Source: Proteles cristata cristata (lineage: Eukaryota > Chordata > Mammalia > Carnivora > Hyaenidae). From it: DNA of 64,000 bases. A model generated the notes under the pieces. The model did no database searches and was not told where the DNA came from. It was given only the letters and a program-made list of their open reading frames with translations. Of the stretch, positions 1 to 11,574 are shown piece after piece (positions within the stretch are counted from its first letter, which is position 1; each line of letters begins with the position of its first letter). The translations under genes were made by a program, and so were the position numbers. The stretch covers positions 2,792,501 to 2,856,500 of the forward strand of contig JAESUZ010005169.1 of NCBI GenBank assembly GCA_017311185.1, read 5' to 3'.

Positions 1-605
1 CCTTGCCAGGCCATATAAAGGAGTGGCTAGATATATTCAATGAGCTGAATGGCAAAAATTGGCAGCCAAGAATTTTTTATCCATCCAAGCTGTCATTCAG
101 AATAGAAAGAGAGTTAGAGTTTCCCAGAAAAACAAAAACTAAAAAAGTTTGTGACTACTTAATCAGCCTATAAGAAATACTAAGGAGACTCTTTGAGTGA
201 AGAAAAAACAAACAAAAATGACCAAAAACAATAAATACTATGAAGGACCAAAGAATATCACCAGAAACATTAACTCTATTAAATGCTCCAAACAAAACAT
301 AGGATATCAGAATGTATTAAAAAATAATAAATAAATAAATAACAGAAAACAAGATCCAGCTATATGCTGCCTATAGACATTCCTTTTAGACCTAAAGACA
401 CTTGAGGATTGAAAGTAATGGGTTGGAGAATCAGCTATCATGATAATGGATGTCAAAAAAAAGAAAAAAAAGCTAGAGTACCCATAGTTACATCAAACAA
501 ACTATATTTTAAATCAGACTGTAAAAAGAAATGAAAAAGGACATTATGTCATTATTAAGGGGTCTGTCCATGAAGATCTATCAATTGTAAATATGTGTCC
601 CTAAC

Positions 606-965
606 TTGGAAAACAACAACAACAAATATATACATCAATTAATAACAAACATAAAGAAACTCATTGATAATAATACAATCATAGTAACTGACTTTAACAC
701 CCCACTTACACCCATGGACAGATCATGTAAGCATAAAATCAACAAGGTAACAACGGCTTTGAATAGCACAATGGAACAGATGGGCTTAACAAATACATTC
801 CAAACATTTCATCCTAAAGCAGCAGAATACACATTCTTCTCTAGTACATATGGAACATTCTCCAGAGTAGACCACATACTAAGTCACAAATCAGCCCTCA
901 ACAACTACAAAAATGATCAGGATCATACCACCCATATTTTCAGATCACAACGCTATGAAACTTGA
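606..965 (+). pseudogene. L1 ORF2 endonuclease fragment
   Basis: This 119-residue open stretch is the C-terminal half of an L1 ORF2 apurinic-type endonuclease domain. It shows the family's DFN motif, PMDR, a FHP..AEYTFFSS stretch and the SRVDHIL motif containing the catalytic-region Asp-His pair. In the family this domain nicks target DNA. The usual GDFN is VTDFN here, and the frame is broken on both sides, so it is a dead fragment. Confidence 0.85.
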
Positions 966-2981
966 AATCAACCACAAGAAAAAATTTGTAAAGTCCTCAA
1001 ATACATGGAAGTTAAAGAAAATATCCTACTAAAGAATAAATGGGGTAACCAAGGAATTAAAGTAGAAATAAAAAAATACATGGAAGCAAATGAACATGAA
1101 AACATGTTCAAAATTTTTGGAAAGTAGCAAAGGCAGTCCTAATTGGGAAGTATATTGCAATTCAAGCCTATCTCAAGAAACAAGCATGGTCCTAAATACA
1201 AAATCTAACCTCACACCTAAAGAAGCTAGAAAAGGAATAACAAATAAAGTCTAAAACCAGCAGAAGAAGGAAATAATAAAGATTAGAGCAGAACTAAATG
1301 ATATAGAAACAAACAAACAAACAAAAACAGTAGAACAAACCAATGAAGCTAAGAGCTGGTTATTTGAAAGAATTAAAAAAAAGTGATAAACCACTAGTCA
1401 GGCTTATCAGAAAGAAAAGAGAAAGGACCCAAATGGGTATAGTTACAAATGAAAGCAGAGAGATCACAACACTGCAGAAATACAAGCAATTAAAAGGGAA
1501 TACAATGAAAAATTCCATGCCAACAAACTGGGCAACCTGAAAAAAAAATGGACAAATTCCTAGAAACACACAAACTTCCAAAACTGAAACAGGATGAATA
1601 AAAAATTTGAAGAAACCCATAACGAGCAAAGAAGTTGAATCAGTAATAAAAAAAGAGTCCTGGGCCAGGTGGCTTCTCAGGGGAGTTCTACCAGACATTT
1701 AAAGAAAAGTTAATACCTATTCTTCTCAAACTGTTCCAAAAAATAAAAATGGAAGGAAAACTTCCAAACACATTTTATGAAGCCAGAATTGCCTTGATCC
1801 TAAACTAGGCAAAACTCCCACTAAAATGAGAATTACAGAACAATATTTCTGAAGAACATGGATGCAAAATTTCTCAACAAGATACTAGCAAATTGAATTC
1901 AATAGTGCTGTAAAAGAATTATTCACCATGATCAACTGGATTTATTCCTTGGCTATAGGGATGGTTCAATATCCACAAATCAATCAACTTGATACACCAC
2001 ATTAATAAAAGAAAGAATAAGAATCGTATGATCCTGTCAATAGTTGCATAAAAAGCATTTGTCAAAATATAGCATCCATTCTTAATTAAAAAAATAAAAC
2101 CCTCAACAAAGTAGGGATCTATGTAACATACCTCAACATCATAAAGACCCACAGCTATATCATCTTCAATGGGGAAAAACTGAGAGCCTTTCCCCTACAG
2201 TCAGGAATAAGACAAGGATGTCCACTCCCATCATTACTATTTAACACATATTGCTTTAGCAATCAGACTACAAAAAGAAATAAAGTTTACAGAAATTGGC
2301 AAGGAAGAAATCAAAGTTTCACTATTTGCAGACGACATGATACTCTTTGTAGAAAACCTGAAAGACTCCATCAAAAAATTGCTGGAAGTAATAAATGAAT
2401 TCAGCAAAGTCACAGGATATAAATTCAATGTTCAGAAACCTGATGCATTTCTATACACCAATAACAAAGCAGCAGTAAAAGAAATCAAGGAATGGATCCC
2501 ATTTGTAATTGCACCAAAAATACTAAGACATGTAGGAATAAACCTAACTAAAGAGGTAAAAGATCTGCACAATGAAAACTATAGAACATTTTTGAAAGAA
2601 ATTGAAGAGGAAACAAAGAAGGAAAAGCATTCCATGCTCATGGATTGGAAGAACAAACATTGTTAAAATGTCTATACTACCCAAAGCAATCTACACAATT
2701 AACAATCCCTATCAAAATACCACCAGCATCTTTTGCAGAGCTAGAACAAACAATTCTAAAATTTGTATGGACTCGTGAAAGAGCCTGAATAGCCAAAGCA
2801 ACCTTTATTTTCCTGAAAAAGGAAAATAAAACTGGAGGCTTCATTATTCCAGACCTGAAACTCTACTACAAAGCTGTCATCATCAAGACAGTAGGGCACT
2901 GGCACAAAAACAGACACATACATCAAGAGGACAGAATAGAAAACCCAGAAATGGACCCACAATTATATTTTCAATTAATCT

Positions 2982-3347
2982 TTGGACAAAACAGGAATGG
3001 ATATCCAATGGAGAAAAGACAGTCTCTTCAACAAATGGTGTTGGGAAACCATGAAGAAGCATGAAACTAGACCACTTTTTTACACCAACCTAAATTCAAA
3101 CAAAAATTCAAAATGGATGAAAGATCTAAATGTGAGACGCGAAACCATTAAAATCCTAGAGGACAACACAGGCAACAGTCTCCTTGACCTCAGCTATAGC
3201 AACTTCTTACTAGACATGTCTCTGGAGGCAAGGGAAACAAAAGCAAACACAAACTATTGGGGCTTCATCAGGATAAAAAGCTTCTACACAGCAAAGGAAA
3301 TAACAAAACCAAAAGGCAACCTACAGAATGAGAGACAAAGTTTCTGA
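2982..3347 (+). pseudogene. L1 ORF2 C-terminal fragment
   Basis: A 121-residue open stretch matching the segment after the L1 reverse transcriptase: [13 protein letters not shown], then KWMKDLNVRRETIK, then SYSNFLLDMS and IKSFYTAKE. These are standard landmarks of mammalian ORF2p before its cysteine-rich end. It stays open by chance within the decayed element at 1-4494 and has no promoter or start context of its own. Confidence 0.85.
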
Positions 3348-4036
3348 TAAACGACATATCTAATAAAGGGTTAGTATCCAAAAATCTATAAAGAACTTAA
3401 AAAAATTAAATACCCAAAAAACAAACAATCCAGTTAAGAAGTGGGCAGAAGACATGAATAGACACTTTTCCAAAGAAGACATCCAGATGGCTAACAGACA
3501 CATGAAAAGATGCTCAACATCACTCATCATCAGGTAAATACAAATCGAAAGCATGGTGAGATACCACCTCATACCTGTAAGAATGGCTAAAATTAACAAC
3601 ACAACGAACAACAAGTGTTGGCAAGTGTGTGGAGAAAGGAGAACGCTCTTGTACTGTTGTTGGGAGCACAAACTGGTTTGAAATGCACTCTGGAGAACAA
3701 TATGAATGGTTCTCAAAAAACTAAAAATAGAACTCTCCTACTATCCAGCAATTGCACTATTAGGTATTTACCAAAATATGTAACAATACAGATTCAAGGG
3801 GATACATGGACCCCAATGTTTCCAGACATTATCAACAATAGCCAAACTATGGGAAAAGCCCAGATGCCCATCGATTGATGAATGGATAAAGAAGTTGTGG
3901 TATATATATATTAATTATTTGGCCATCAAAAAGAATGAAATCTATTTGCAATGACATGGATAGAGCTAGAATGTATTAAGTGAAACAAATCAATTAGAGA
4001 AAGCAAATACTGAATTTATGAAACAAAACTGATGAA

Positions 4037-4232
4037 GGAGTGCCTGGATGGCTTAGTCGATTAAACTTCTAACTCTTGGTTTTGGCTCTGGTCATGATCT
4101 CATGGTTCATGTGTTTGAGCCCTGCATCAGGATCTGTGCTGACAGTGGGACCCTGCTTGGGATTCTCTCTCTTCCCCCCTTTCTGCCCCTCTCCCATCAC
4201 CTACTTTGTCTCTCTATATAAACAAACAAACA
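4037..4232 (+). mobile_element. CAN SINE (older copy) inside L1 3' UTR
   Basis: The head GGAGTGCCTGGATGGCTTAG leads into a decayed tRNA-Lys-like part, a CT-rich body and an AAACAAACAAA tail. It splits the 3' UTR of the L1 around it. The repeated ACAAAA..GATGAA at 4023-4036 and about 4234-4248 looks like its target duplication, so it is younger than the L1. Confidence 0.88.
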
Positions 4233-4494
4233 AACAAAAACAGATGAACATATTGGAAGGAGGAGAAAAAAGAGAAGAGAAGGAAACAGACCACAAGAGA
4301 CTCAACAATAGAGGACTGAGGGTTGATGGAGGGAGGTGAGTGGGAGATGTGCTAGATGAGTGATGGGTATTATGGAGGGGACTTGTGATAAGCACTGGGT
4401 GTTGTATGTAAGTGATATATTACTTATTTCTAATCCTGAAGCCAATATTGCAATGTATGTTCACTAACTAAAATTGAAATAAAAATTACATGCT

Positions 4495-5600
4495 GCTAAA
4501 AATATAAGTAAAAAATAAACTAATACATACTGCCTAAATGAAACTATATTCTATCAATGTACTAAAATAAGTTAAATCTATTCTCTATAGCTGAAAAATA
4601 TCTATATTTAGAGTGGGTTCAAAATCATAATATAATACATCAATGAACATTCTCAAGCAGAAATCCTTGTGTTCATTAACTCTGCTTCTTCAGGATAAAT
4701 TCATACAAGGGAATTTATTGAGTACAAATCTGCAATTACTTTTAAGATTTGTGATATGTGTTGCTCTGTTTAAACTCCTATAAAGGGTTTCCAGGAAGCC
4801 CTCCTTCATCAGACTCAACCTTAATTAGAAAAGAGAAAAAAAAAATTACTAACCATTTCTGAAGTTTTATTGGACCTCACAATATCTCATTTAATTTTAA
4901 ATCTTTAATTTTTTTTGGCCATGTTCAGTTTTCATAATTGAATTGCCTGTTAACATAGCTGGCCAGCTTTTTTGGTAGGGGGGGTGCTAACTAGTATTAA
5001 TCATTTTTTCATATTTGTCCAATTTAGCTCTTACTTTATAAATTCTCTTCATAATTTTGTTTATAATATTTTTGACATTAACATGCATAAGTTTTAAACT
5101 ATTTTTAATGATAAATATTATATGGTATATCATGCATGTTAATAAATATTATATCAAAATTACAAAGTGTCTTCTATTATCAGTCTCCAATTCTTCCTCC
5201 TTGAAAATAATTATTCATTTTTACTAAACTAAAATCTGTTACTGTTATAAATCCTTTTGGGGAATAAAACAAATAAGAACAATAAAAAAATAAAAACACA
5301 ACCATACTATATGCATTATATAAGAAAACAGCCATAATTTTCAAATATATTTCATTGGTATTTAATTTAAATTTACCATTTTACTATGCATTTCCTATTC
5401 TTTCCTAAATTTAATTTTATTATTCCACTTTTTCCTCTGTTGTCAGAATGTTTTTAGTTTCTTATTTGTATTTATAGTTACTCTAAAGTTAAGACCATGC
5501 ATTCTCGTGAAAGAATTATTTCTTAAACTAGAATATTGATATTTTCCCTCCATGGATAATAAAGGAAGGACTTTCAAAAATCATAAACCTTTTATCTCAC
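4495..5600. other. AT-rich stretch, nothing assigned
   Basis: No open frame, SINE or recognisable LINE motif. The sequence is strongly AT-rich with short A and T runs and one GGTAGGGGGGGTG run near 4973. It may be decayed repeat or unique spacer. Confidence 0.5.
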
Positions 5601-6276
5601 CTTCCAACTTTTCTTTTATAATAAATTTAATATATACTCTGACTGCCCAAAATACCATTATTATTTTATTGTTTTATATAGGAGATACTCAATTTTAATT
5701 CACCCATATATGTATTTATGGGTATTTAGTGGTTTGTATTTTGTTATTACTCATTATTTTACTAACCCCTAAACTATCACCTAATATCATTTTACTCATG
5801 TTTAAAAAAGAACCTTGACTGTGGGTTCTGTATTGGTCAGTTACTTCAATTTCTATAAATCTGACTAAATATATCATCATTTGTGAAGAAAATTTAACTG
5901 CATATGGAATTTTAGATTGGAAACTATTTCCTTTTAGCACACTGAAGAGGTTTCATGGTCTTTCTGCTTCAACTATTACTTTTCAGAAGTTACCTCCGAG
6001 TCTAAAGACTTCTATTTGAAAGGTGATGTTTATTCTTCTGACCGGTATTAAAATGTCTTTTAATCTGGACTTTTACAATTATTCTCTGTGTTGTTGGGCT
6101 TGGAATTGCTTTCTATTTTTATGTTTTAAGTTAATTGCTGTCTTGTAATTGATAATTTAATTCATTGTGGAAATATACCATCCCTGTTCTTGCTCTCCTT
6201 TCTTGATCCCCTAAATATATGTGTAAGATTTTTCATGGTCTCCTACCCTCTCTACTGAGATTTCCTTTTTTAAAAG

Positions 6277-6502
6277 GCTTTTTTAATGCTTATTTATTCT
6301 TGAGACAGACAGACAGACAGACAGACAGAGCATGAGAGGGGAAGGAGCAATCCAAAGAGGGAAACAGAATCCGAAGCAGGCTCCTGGCTCTGACCTGTCC
6401 ACACAGCCCGATGCAGGGATCTAACCCATGGATGGAGAGATAATGACCTGAGCTGAAGTCAAATGCTTAACCTACTGAGTCACTCAGGCATGACTAACAG
6501 GT
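6277..6502 (-). mobile_element. CAN SINE nested in the tail of another SINE
   Basis: A minus-strand SINE: T-rich tail at left, a (GACA)n stretch at about 6304-6329, then the reversed tRNA-like head ending CACTCAGGCATG. CTTTTT(T/C)AAAAG occurs just left (6265-6276) and right (6503-6514), as expected for a target duplication. That duplication lies in the T-rich tail of the neighbouring SINE, so this copy is the younger of the two. Confidence 0.85.
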
Positions 6503-6694
6503 CTTTTTCAAAAGTATACTTATTTATTTTGAAAGCGAGAGACCGAACGAGAAGGACAGGACCATACAGAGGAGGAGAGAGAGAATTCCACACTGTCAGC
6601 CCAGAGCCTGATGTGGGGCTTGAACTCACAAACCAGGAGATCATCACCCTAGCCAAAGTCGAAAGTTTAAATGACTGAACCACCCAGGTGCCCC
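6503..6694 (-). mobile_element. CAN SINE (host of the nested copy)
   Basis: Minus-strand SINE ending in the reversed head GAACCACCCAGGTGCCCC. Its T-rich tail is cut by the neighbouring insertion, so part of it probably lies at 6264-6276. TCTACTGAGATTT (6251-6263) and TCTACTGCAATAT (6695-6707) look like its eroded target duplication, enclosing both SINEs. Confidence 0.85.
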
Positions 6695-7019
6695 TCTACT
6701 GCAATATCTATATGTTCATGTCATTGTGTTTGATTATGTATATTTTATTTTGACCTATCTGCAGGATTATAATTCTTTCTTCAACTATGTATATTCTCAA
6801 TTCTTTCCACTCTGTCTTCTGTTTGTTTTTCACACAGGAAATGCCAATTCAAAATTCAAATTATTCAATGTTTATATTTTCTTTTCATCTCCACAGTAAT
6901 TCTAATGCCTGGAATAATTCTGCTAGCTGGAATAACTCCAGGTCTGTTCTGTTGTTTATTGTTCGTACTCATTTTCATTCATGCTGCTTTGTCTCCTGTA
7001 CTTGGTTATCTTTGACATT

Positions 7020-7224
7020 TTTTATTTGTTTTGGTTTATTTATGTATTTTGAGAGACAGAGAGAGTAGGGTAGGGGCAGAGAAACAGGGAGAGAAAGAAC
7101 TCCAAGCAGGTTCCACACTGTCAGCATAGAGCCCAATGTGGGGCCTGATCTCATAAACCCTGAGATCATGACCTGAGCTGTAATTAAGAGTCAGACACAA
7201 CCAACTGAGCCACCCAGGTGCCCC
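7020..7224 (-). mobile_element. CAN SINE
   Basis: Minus-strand copy: T-rich tail, GAGAGACAGAGAGAG, CACTGTCAGCATAGAGCCC, then the reversed head CCACCCAGGTGCCCC. Flanks ATCTTTGACATTT and TTCTTTGATTTCA suggest an eroded target duplication. It lies within the candidate old L1 3' UTR. Confidence 0.88.
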
Positions 7225-7329
7225 ATTTTCTTTGATTTCATGCTGGATGTTATATTCAAAAAACCATCATGTTCACTGGCAATACCCATTATTGGTACAG
7301 AAACTGATATTGTTTTATATATTTTTAAC

Positions 7330-7566
7330 TTTTTAACGCCACTTTAATGTAAGACAGATGGATTCTCATGTCTACTTTTCCTTTCAATGTGTTGTGATAT
7401 ACATACTATACAGCGTCTAAAAGTTCTACTTACTTTATACCTAATAGGGGAGGGAGATAATGGGAGAAGGAGAGAGAGATAGAAGAGTAAAATCAAATGA
7501 TGCCTTAATATTATCATATTATCTATTATCTCTGTACCAGTCATAGAGAACCACTGATTTAAAAAG
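7330..7566. other. Unassigned spacer
   Basis: Low-complexity GGGAGGGAGATAATGGGAGA-type purine sequence around 7448-7486, otherwise AT-rich. No gene or repeat family recognised. Confidence 0.4.
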
Positions 7567-7579
7567 AAATACAATAATA

Positions 7580-7787
7580 GGGGCACATGAGTGATTCAGT
7601 TGGTTATATGTCCTACTTCAGCTCAGGTCATAATCTTACCTCTTGTGAGTTCAAGCCCCACATCAGTCTGTGTGCTGACAGCTCAGAGCATGAAGCCTGC
7701 TCCAGATTCTCTCTCTCTCTCTCTCTCTCTCTGTGTCTCTCTCTCAAAAATAAATAAGAATTAAAAATATTTTTTAAAAAATATAAA
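7580..7787 (+). mobile_element. CAN SINE with perfect 13-bp duplication
   Basis: Plus-strand copy from GGGGCACATGAGTGATTCAG through a (CT)n run at 7710-7732 to an A-rich tail. AAATACAATAATA flanks it exactly at 7567-7579 and 7788-7800, the signature of L1-driven insertion. The body has lost most CpGs, so it is an older subfamily. Confidence 0.92.
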
Positions 7788-8084
7788 AAATACAATAATA
7801 AAAGCTCAGTGGCCTAACAATATAACACAGTAGTTATTATTAATTTTCCCATACAGTTGCCCTCTCCAACTGTCATGTCTATTCTTTCCCATGAGAAGGC
7901 AACCTCTATTGACTCCCTTACTTAGGCTCTGTAGCCATTGAAAGGCACCAGCAGGAATGTGGAGGGAATGAGATCTATTTTCAGTCTACAATCTTCCATT
8001 CTTACGGGCAAGTAGAAATTTCCACTCTGGTTGCTATTTTTCTAGTAATAAGCCTGGTAAATGCTAAAAATACTCCATGGTAGG

Positions 8085-8595
8085 TAGCTTCTAAGACAGC
8101 CCCTGATGATCTCCACATCCTATTATTCATATCCTTGTGTAATACCCCCTTTCCAATAAGTGTGGATTGGACTTTTGACTTGCTTCTAAAGAATTCTAAA
8201 GAGAGATTTCACTTTCAAAATTGTTATAAAAAGATTGTAGTTACTACTATCTTGGGTAATGTCTCTCACACACACTCTGTTTAATGACTCATTCTGGAGG
8301 AAGCTAGCTTCCATGATGTGAGATAGTCCTGTGGAGCGATCCACAGGATGCTGATAGCAAGGCTGCACAAAACCCACATGCGTGAGCTTAGAAAAAGTTC
8401 CCTCCATCTCCTGTTTGAGATAAGCTTTCAGATATGACCACAGCACCATCTGACAGCTTGACTAAAAATTCAGGAGACATCTGGAGCCAAAAGCCACTCA
8501 ACTAAGCCATGCCTACATTCCTGACCCACCAAAACTGTGGTACAATAAAGGCTTACTGTTTAATATACAAACATTTGGGATAACTAATAGTCTTT
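8085..8595 (+). mobile_element. MaLR (MLT1-type) LTR relic
   Basis: A diverged non-coding LTR in sense orientation. Landmarks of the MLT1 group are GTGTAATACCCCCT, GACTTGCTTCTAAAGAATTC, GGAGACATCTGGAGCC, CCTGACCCACCAAAACTGTG and a polyadenylation-like CAATAAAGGCTTACTGTTT, ending in GATAACTAATAG. No internal retroviral genes accompany it, so it is a solo LTR. A related copy lies at 11575-12150. Confidence 0.65.
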
Positions 8596-8680
8596 TCTTT
8601 CTTGGTTTATTAGGTGTTTGTCTTGCAATTTCTTTGCTCAAGCCCAAGTCCTCACTTGACCTCTGGACCATCTCTTCTCT

Positions 8681-8918
8681 TTTTTATTTTTATTTATTTT
8701 AATGTTTATTTACTTTTGAGAGAGAGAGAGAGAGAGAGAATGACAGAGCATGACCCGGGGAGGGGCAGAGAGAGAGAGAAAGACACAAGATCCGAAGCAG
8801 GCTCCAGGCTCTGAGTTGTCAGCATAGAGCCTGACATGAGTCTTGAACCCACAAACTGTGAGATCAAGACCTGAGCCAAAGTCAGACGCTTAACCAACTG
8901 AACCACCCAGGTGCCCCT
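8681..8918 (-). mobile_element. CAN SINE
   Basis: Minus-strand copy with T-rich tail, a (GA)n run at 8717-8739 and the reversed head CCACCCAGGTGCCCCT. GACCATCTCTTCTCT (8666-8680) and GAACCATCGCTTCTCT (8919-8934) form its target duplication with few changes. Confidence 0.92.
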
Positions 8919-9309
8919 GAACCATCGCTTCTCTGAATATTTCCTGAGGGAACTTACTAAATATGACCTCCCTAGTCACCCATCCCTCCTAATGTGTCTC
9001 CACTTGAATTTCAGGGGCATTGCTAGTAAATAGAGTGAATGTTCCCCAACCATGCTTTGTTCTCAGGTCCCACAGATCTTTCTGCCTTTTCCAAACAAAG
9101 GAAATCTCCTTTCCTTAAATTATTAGAAAGTTCTACCAGACATTTTTGCTTTGGGACATATCACATGGTCTCAATTAGCCTAAAAGTTCAGAAAAGCCTT
9201 CTTTACATCTGATGGTTTCCATTTTCAACTCTTCTAGACAATATGTGGAAAAGAGTCACAGACCCTGCCTCTCAGTTTTATACCAGTTGAAAGGGAAATT
9301 ATACCACAG

Positions 9310-9310
<1 letters not shown>

Positions 9311-9371
<61 letters not shown>
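9311..9371 (+). repeat. (CA)n microsatellite
   Basis: About 60 bp of CA dinucleotides with two CAAACA interruptions and an uninterrupted stretch of roughly 13 units at the right end. Such tracts usually vary in length between individuals. Confidence 0.95.
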
Positions 9372-9373
<2 letters not shown>

Positions 9374-10236
9374 AATAATTTCATTTTTGTCTCAGAGGTA
9401 TTTTTCTTATGCTAGACTCTAGACTCACTGGAATTCTATAATCACATCTCCTCTTCAGGAAATGACTTTGGATTTGTGCTCAAAACTCTCTCAGTTTAAG
9501 AGTGAACTTAATAATTTGTTATTAAACAGTTTCAATGTTGTGACTTGCCCCTTAATGAGTTTTTCATTGGGATCTATCTCCAAGTGGATGTATCTTTCTT
9601 TGTAATTATCTGTATATGTTTATTATAGTTTTATTTTATAATTCAGAATGGGATCATATTTTTCTGTGATTTGGCATGTCTGACAAAACTTTTTACAACC
9701 TTTGCATTTGAATCACAATCCAGCCACTATCAAACACTTAGCTCTTATGATTAAATGTATCTTTCTCTGTAAAACTCCATTGCCTTATCACATTTAATAT
9801 TTTAAATGTGATGTTTGAGGAGAATCACATTTCCTTTTGTACATAAACTTAGCACTAGGGACTCAAGGGGAAAACATATTTCAGCCCACTTGGTATCTTC
9901 AAAATTCCTTCCACTGGACTTGGTATTGGCCTTGTAGCTTAGTCCTTCCATTATATATCTAAAACCTTGACCATGGTTGGATTCCTATGCCAACAATCCA
10001 TTTGTGTAAAAGGGGGCTAATTTTTATCTATTTTATAGTCAATTCTTATCTCTCAGGCAAACAGTGCTGTGTTTTCTACATATTTCTAATTAGTCTTTTC
10101 TGTGGTCTCAGGAAGATGAATTACCATATAATCTGTTTTCACTTTCATTCTGGTCCTGCAGGCCTTGATTTATGCTAATTACTCGTAAGAAGGGTGAGGA
10201 TAAATCATATTTTTGCAAGTTTTCATTTGATGACAC
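9372..10236. other. Unassigned spacer
   Basis: Mostly AT-rich unique-looking sequence. No intact frame over about 60 codons that resembles a protein, and no repeat family I can name. Confidence 0.45.
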
Positions 10237-10238
10237 AT

Positions 10239-10552
10239 TGTCTTTTTCCATTCAGACTGCTATAACAGATTACTATAGACTGTGTGGGTTATAAACAACA
10301 GAAATTTATTTTGCACAATTCTGGAAGCTAGAAAGACCAAGATCAAGTTGCTGACAGCTGCACTGTCTGGTGAGAGCCTTCTTCCTGGTTTACAGACAGC
10401 CATGTCTGTCTCTTTTATAAGGACACTAATCCTATTCATGAGGGTCCCACTCTAATGACCTAATCACCTACCAAACATTACACAATACCGGCACATTGAG
10501 GATGAGGTTTCAAATATGAATTTTCAAGGGTCATAACCATTCAGTCCACTGC
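10239..10552 (-). mobile_element. MaLR LTR (MLT1/MST-like), minus strand
   Basis: Read in reverse this is a MaLR LTR. On the + strand it shows CAGACTGCTATAACAGATTA, GGGTTATAAACAACAGAAAT, TTCTGGAAGCTAGAAAGACC, TCTTTTATAAGGACACTAAT, ATGACCTAATCACCTACC and ATAACCATTCAGTCCA, all landmarks of this LTR group in the usual order. It has no coding region and is shortened internally. Confidence 0.75.
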
Positions 10553-10559
10553 ATGCATA

Positions 10560-11249
10560 CACCACAGACTTTTTCCATTCTTTTCTCCTTCATATTAGCA
10601 ATATAATTAAATTTTAGAAATAGGTCTTTATTGAGATAACAATAGAGGAATTTTAATTTTCTTCAATCATGACAATTGAATTTGAGTCATTCAGTTAACT
10701 AATGAGAAAAATTTTTGTTCAAAAATTACCTAATCATTAGAGGGCTAAGGAATTCCAACTTCTTGAAGCCTGGCTATAAAGGTTAAGCTAGAGGTTATTA
10801 CTGGGAGTAATTGAAAATATTCCTCCCACTAAAATTAAATCTCTGTATAGAAGGGTTTCATTGCTGTATCTACCTCACAATTAACATAAATATAGTTGTA
10901 AAAATATCACTGCTTCATCATTTGAAAACAAGAGGTTATTTGATCAAATTAATGACAAGTAATTTAGAACCAATAAAATATTTAGGATAAAAAGCTCTTA
11001 GAAACTGTTACCGTGAGAATCTCTTACATGAATGATTTTCAGTTGGTTGACTCTCAATCAATTATATATAATGACCACTGCCACCTAAATGTATTCACAA
11101 GAAGATGTCTAGATTTCCACAGGCCTTAGAGCTAAGTGATTAATAATGTGATGAGCTCTGTTTTATCTACAGGTCAACAGAAAACACATCTTTGCAACTC
11201 AAGGGTATTTAGGACTCAAGATCCATATATACTTATAAAATTTTTAAAG
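10560..11249. other. Unassigned spacer
   Basis: AT-rich, with no credible coding frame and no repeat landmark I can name. Confidence 0.4.
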
Positions 11250-11460
11250 GCTTTTTAAAAAAACTTTATTTATTTTGAGAGAGAGAGAGAGAGAGTGTGT
11301 GTGTGGCGGGGGGGTGGGGGGGGGAGGGAGACAATCCCAAGCAGGCTCTGCAGTGACATTGGGGAGCCCAGAACAGGGCTTGAATTCATGACCATGAGAT
11401 CATGACTTGAGCCAAAATCAATAGTCAAAAACTTAACCGACTGAGCCACCCAGGTGCCTC
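11250..11460 (-). mobile_element. CAN SINE with expanded simple-sequence body
   Basis: Minus-strand SINE with the reversed head CTGAGCCACCCAGGTGCC. Its CT-rich part has grown into (GA)n, then (GT)n, then GGCGGGGGGGTGGGGGGG (11277-11330), unlike the other copies. A-rich flanks resembling ATAAAATTTTTAAA suggest an eroded duplication. Confidence 0.88.
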
Positions 11461-11574
11461 ATAACTAAATTTTAAACATTATTTTAGGAATATACTCTTG
11501 ATATATATGACACATTCCTCTGGTTTTGCAACATTTTTAAAAAATTGTTTATTCCACTCACTCATTGATTCAAT

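Larger units (their letters stand above)
1..4494 (+). mobile_element. Decayed L1 retrotransposon, ORF1/ORF2 junction to 3' end
   Basis: Relic of an autonomous LINE-1, open at the left window edge. About 60-250 resembles the region between ORF1 and ORF2. 290-1000 encodes ORF2 endonuclease remnants: an open stretch at 606-965 has the VTDFN, PMDRS and FSRVDHIL motifs of the L1 endonuclease. 2160-2670 is reverse transcriptase: [10 protein letters not shown] is encoded around 2320-2350 and an open stretch at 2337-2666 carries GYKFNVQK. 2982-3347 and 3430-4000 match the ORF2 C-terminal region ([22 protein letters not shown]). Many stops and frameshifts break the frame, so no protein is made. The 3' UTR (about 4000-4494) is split by a SINE and ends in the carnivore-type GTATGTTCACTAACTAAAAT tail. 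Positions 320-350 hold an extra AAATAAATA-like insert. Confidence 0.9.
5600..7330 (-). mobile_element. Possible old L1 (L1M) 3' UTR, minus strand
   Basis: Phrases such as CTTTTAGCACACTGAAGAGG (about 5932), CTCTACTGAGATTTCC (about 6249) and CATGCTGGATGTTATATT (about 7240) resemble, in order, the long 3' UTR of ancient mammalian L1 elements read on the minus strand. Three SINEs interrupt it. The match is from memory and heavily diverged, so subfamily and limits are uncertain. Confidence 0.4.

Noticed and set aside
1360..1698. 112-codon minus-strand hydrophobic frame
   Set aside because: Reverse complement of the A-rich L1 ORF2 relic. It has no independent support.
9212..9415. Histidine/threonine-rich frame
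   Set aside because: Produced by translation of the CA microsatellite.
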